NCBI GenBank assembly: GCA_964641215.1
Contig: CAZXKD010000153.1
Coordinates: 1-6,415 of the forward strand
Source of the DNA: 13-1-40CM-70-15 sp964641215
GTDB lineage: Bacteria > Gemmatimonadota > Gemmatimonadetes > Gemmatimonadales > GWC2-71-9
Reading direction: 5' to 3'
DNA length: 6,415 bases
Shown: piece by piece, positions 5,593-6,415 of the stretch
How positions within the stretch are numbered: the first letter of the stretch is position 1
How the letters are laid out: the number at the start of each line of letters is the position of its first letter
Position numbers and translations under genes: made by a program
Notes under the pieces: model-generated
The model's database searches: none
The model's input: the letters and a program-made list of their open reading frames with translations, nothing else
What the model was told of the DNA's origin: nothing

Positions 5593-6415
5593 CTAGGTGA
5601 GGTAGCGCAGCACGCGCTCCAGCGCGACGCCGCGCGACGCCTTGAGCAGCACGATCGCGTTCCCTGGCACGGCAGCCTTGAGCTTCGGGCCGAGCGTCTC
5701 GGCGTCCGGCGCAGTGAGTAACCGGTCGCCCAACGCGCCGCGATGGGGCTCGAACGCGGCGACGAACGCGCCGATCGCGGCCACGACGTCCGGCCGGGCC
5801 GCCGCGATCTCGGCCGCCGCCGCCGCGTGCAATCTTGCACTCTCGCCGCCCAATTCCAACATCGTCCCCACCACCAGCACGAGCGGGCGGCCGCGTCGCC
5901 GGGCCAGCCAGCGCGCCAGCTGGACGGCCGCGCGCAGGGAGGACGGATTGGCGTTGTAGCTGTCGTCGACGATCGTCAAGGCGCCGACCTCGAGCAGTCC
6001 TCCTCGGCCTCCCGGCAGGGTCACCCGGGCGAGGGCCCGCACCGCGCGCGCGGGCTCCACCCCGGCCTCTCGAGCCACGGCGAGGGCGATCATCGCATTC
6101 TCGATCTGGTGCGCACCGGCTACCGGCACGGTGACGCTCGCCCCCTGCCAGGTGATCTGCGGGCGGCCGGCGTCATCGAGCTGCGCAGCGTCGGGGCGGA
6201 CGTCGGCGGGCTCGCGGGAGCCGGCCACCACAGTGCGGGCCCGTTGCCGGGTCGCAGCGGCGAGCGCCGGCGGGTCCGTTCCGACGACCGCCACGGGGAC
6301 GCGGTCAAGCAACGTCAACTTTTCCCCCAACACCACCTCGAGGGTGGCGAAGCCCTCCAAGTGGGCCGAACCGACGTTCGTCACCGCGCCGCTGGTGGGC
6401 TCGGTGATGGCCCCG
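5593..6415 (-). CDS. murF: UDP-MurNAc-tripeptide--D-alanyl-D-alanine ligase (MurF), N-terminus cut off by window edge
   Basis: MurF is the cytoplasmic ATP-dependent ligase that adds the D-Ala-D-Ala dipeptide to the UDP-MurNAc-tripeptide, completing the pentapeptide. The last 273 residues are visible; the frame runs on through 6414 and beyond, so the GTG at 6384 is an internal valine, not the start. The P-loop and N-terminal domain lie outside. Numbered from the window edge, motifs are VTNVGSAHLEGF (11-22), K32 in GEKLTLL matching the Mur-ligase carbamylated lysine, GAHQIENAMIALAVAR (100-115), GRGGLLEVG (136-144), VDDSYNANPSS (149-159, diagnostic of MurF), VVGTMLELG (181-189) and LLKASRGVALERVL (256-269). 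Family members usually have GDM where this has GTM, and KGSR where this has KASR. The stop TAG is 41 bases before mraY. MurF rather than MurE is supported by YNANP and by its place next to mraY. Confidence 0.96.
   Translation of the reverse strand, partial: GAITEPTSGAVTNVGSAHLEGFATLEVVLGEKLTLLDRVPVAVVGTDPPALAAATRQRARTVVAGSREPADVRPDAAQLDDAGRPQITWQGASVTVPVAGAHQIENAMIALAVAREAGVEPARAVRALARVTLPGGRGGLLEVGALTIVDDSYNANPSSLRAAVQLARWLARRRGRPLVLVVGTMLELGGESARLHAAAAAEIAAARPDVVAAIGAFVAAFEPHRGALGDRLLTAPDAETLGPKLKAAVPGNAIVLLKASRGVALERVLRYLT

Noticed and set aside
5581..5593. Small hairpin GCCG/CGGC after the murF stop
   Set aside because: The stem is only four base pairs with no T-tract; such short matches are common in GC-rich DNA.
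4437..5840. Upstream extension of the murD frame giving a 921-residue protein across mraY
   Set aside because: Only the last 453 residues resemble MurD; the extension is a frame shadow of mraY and murF with low-complexity Arg/Ser/Ala-rich sequence.
6120..6384. GTG at 6384 as the murF start
   Set aside because: The frame continues upstream to the window edge with residues GAITEPTSGA, which match the Mur-ligase region before TNVGSAHLE.
1..6415. A novel defence, mobile or biosynthetic system
   Set aside because: All coding space is accounted for by six conserved dcw genes; no transposase, toxin, nuclease or unknown gene is visible.

Overview
The window is an interior piece of a bacterial division and cell-wall (dcw) cluster, read entirely from the minus strand. 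In transcription order (high to low coordinates) it holds murF (5' end cut by the window edge), mraY, murD, ftsW, murG and murC (3' end cut by the window edge). This is the canonical dcw order. Every gene shows the signature motifs of its family with no frameshift or internal stop. Nothing on the plus strand looks like a real gene.

The DNA is GC-rich with strongly G/C-biased third codon positions, which produces many long but meaningless antisense reading frames. The lineage cannot be fixed from this sequence alone. The EADEFD variant of the MurC motif, the TATATT-type AT-rich promoter in a high-GC genome, and the intergenic heptad repeat would fit an environmental Gemmatimonadota-like or related bacterium; this is a low-confidence inference.

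Layout: murF (5593-6415, partial); a 41-base gap holding a G-rich (on the RNA) Shine-Dalgarno region that also fits a G-quadruplex pattern; mraY (4433-5551, GTG start); murD (3075-4436), overlapping mraY by an ATGA junction; ftsW (1937-3064) starting 10 bases after murD; a gap of about 109 bases almost filled by an imperfect inverted repeat made of 7-bp units; murG (745-1827, TTG start); a 54-base AT-rich gap with an extended -10 promoter-like box; murC (1-690, partial). No stretch of 300 bases lacks a gene.

Together the genes cover consecutive steps of peptidoglycan precursor synthesis. MurC and MurD start the stem peptide on UDP-MurNAc and MurF completes it with D-Ala-D-Ala. MraY moves the product to undecaprenyl phosphate (lipid I), MurG adds GlcNAc (lipid II), and FtsW polymerises lipid II at the septum. 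MurE and the other division genes are expected beyond the window edges. No undescribed multi-gene system is visible. The items most worth a second look are the non-coding ones: the heptad inverted repeat, the G-quadruplex-like ribosome binding site of mraY, and the probable internal promoter giving murC a very short leader.
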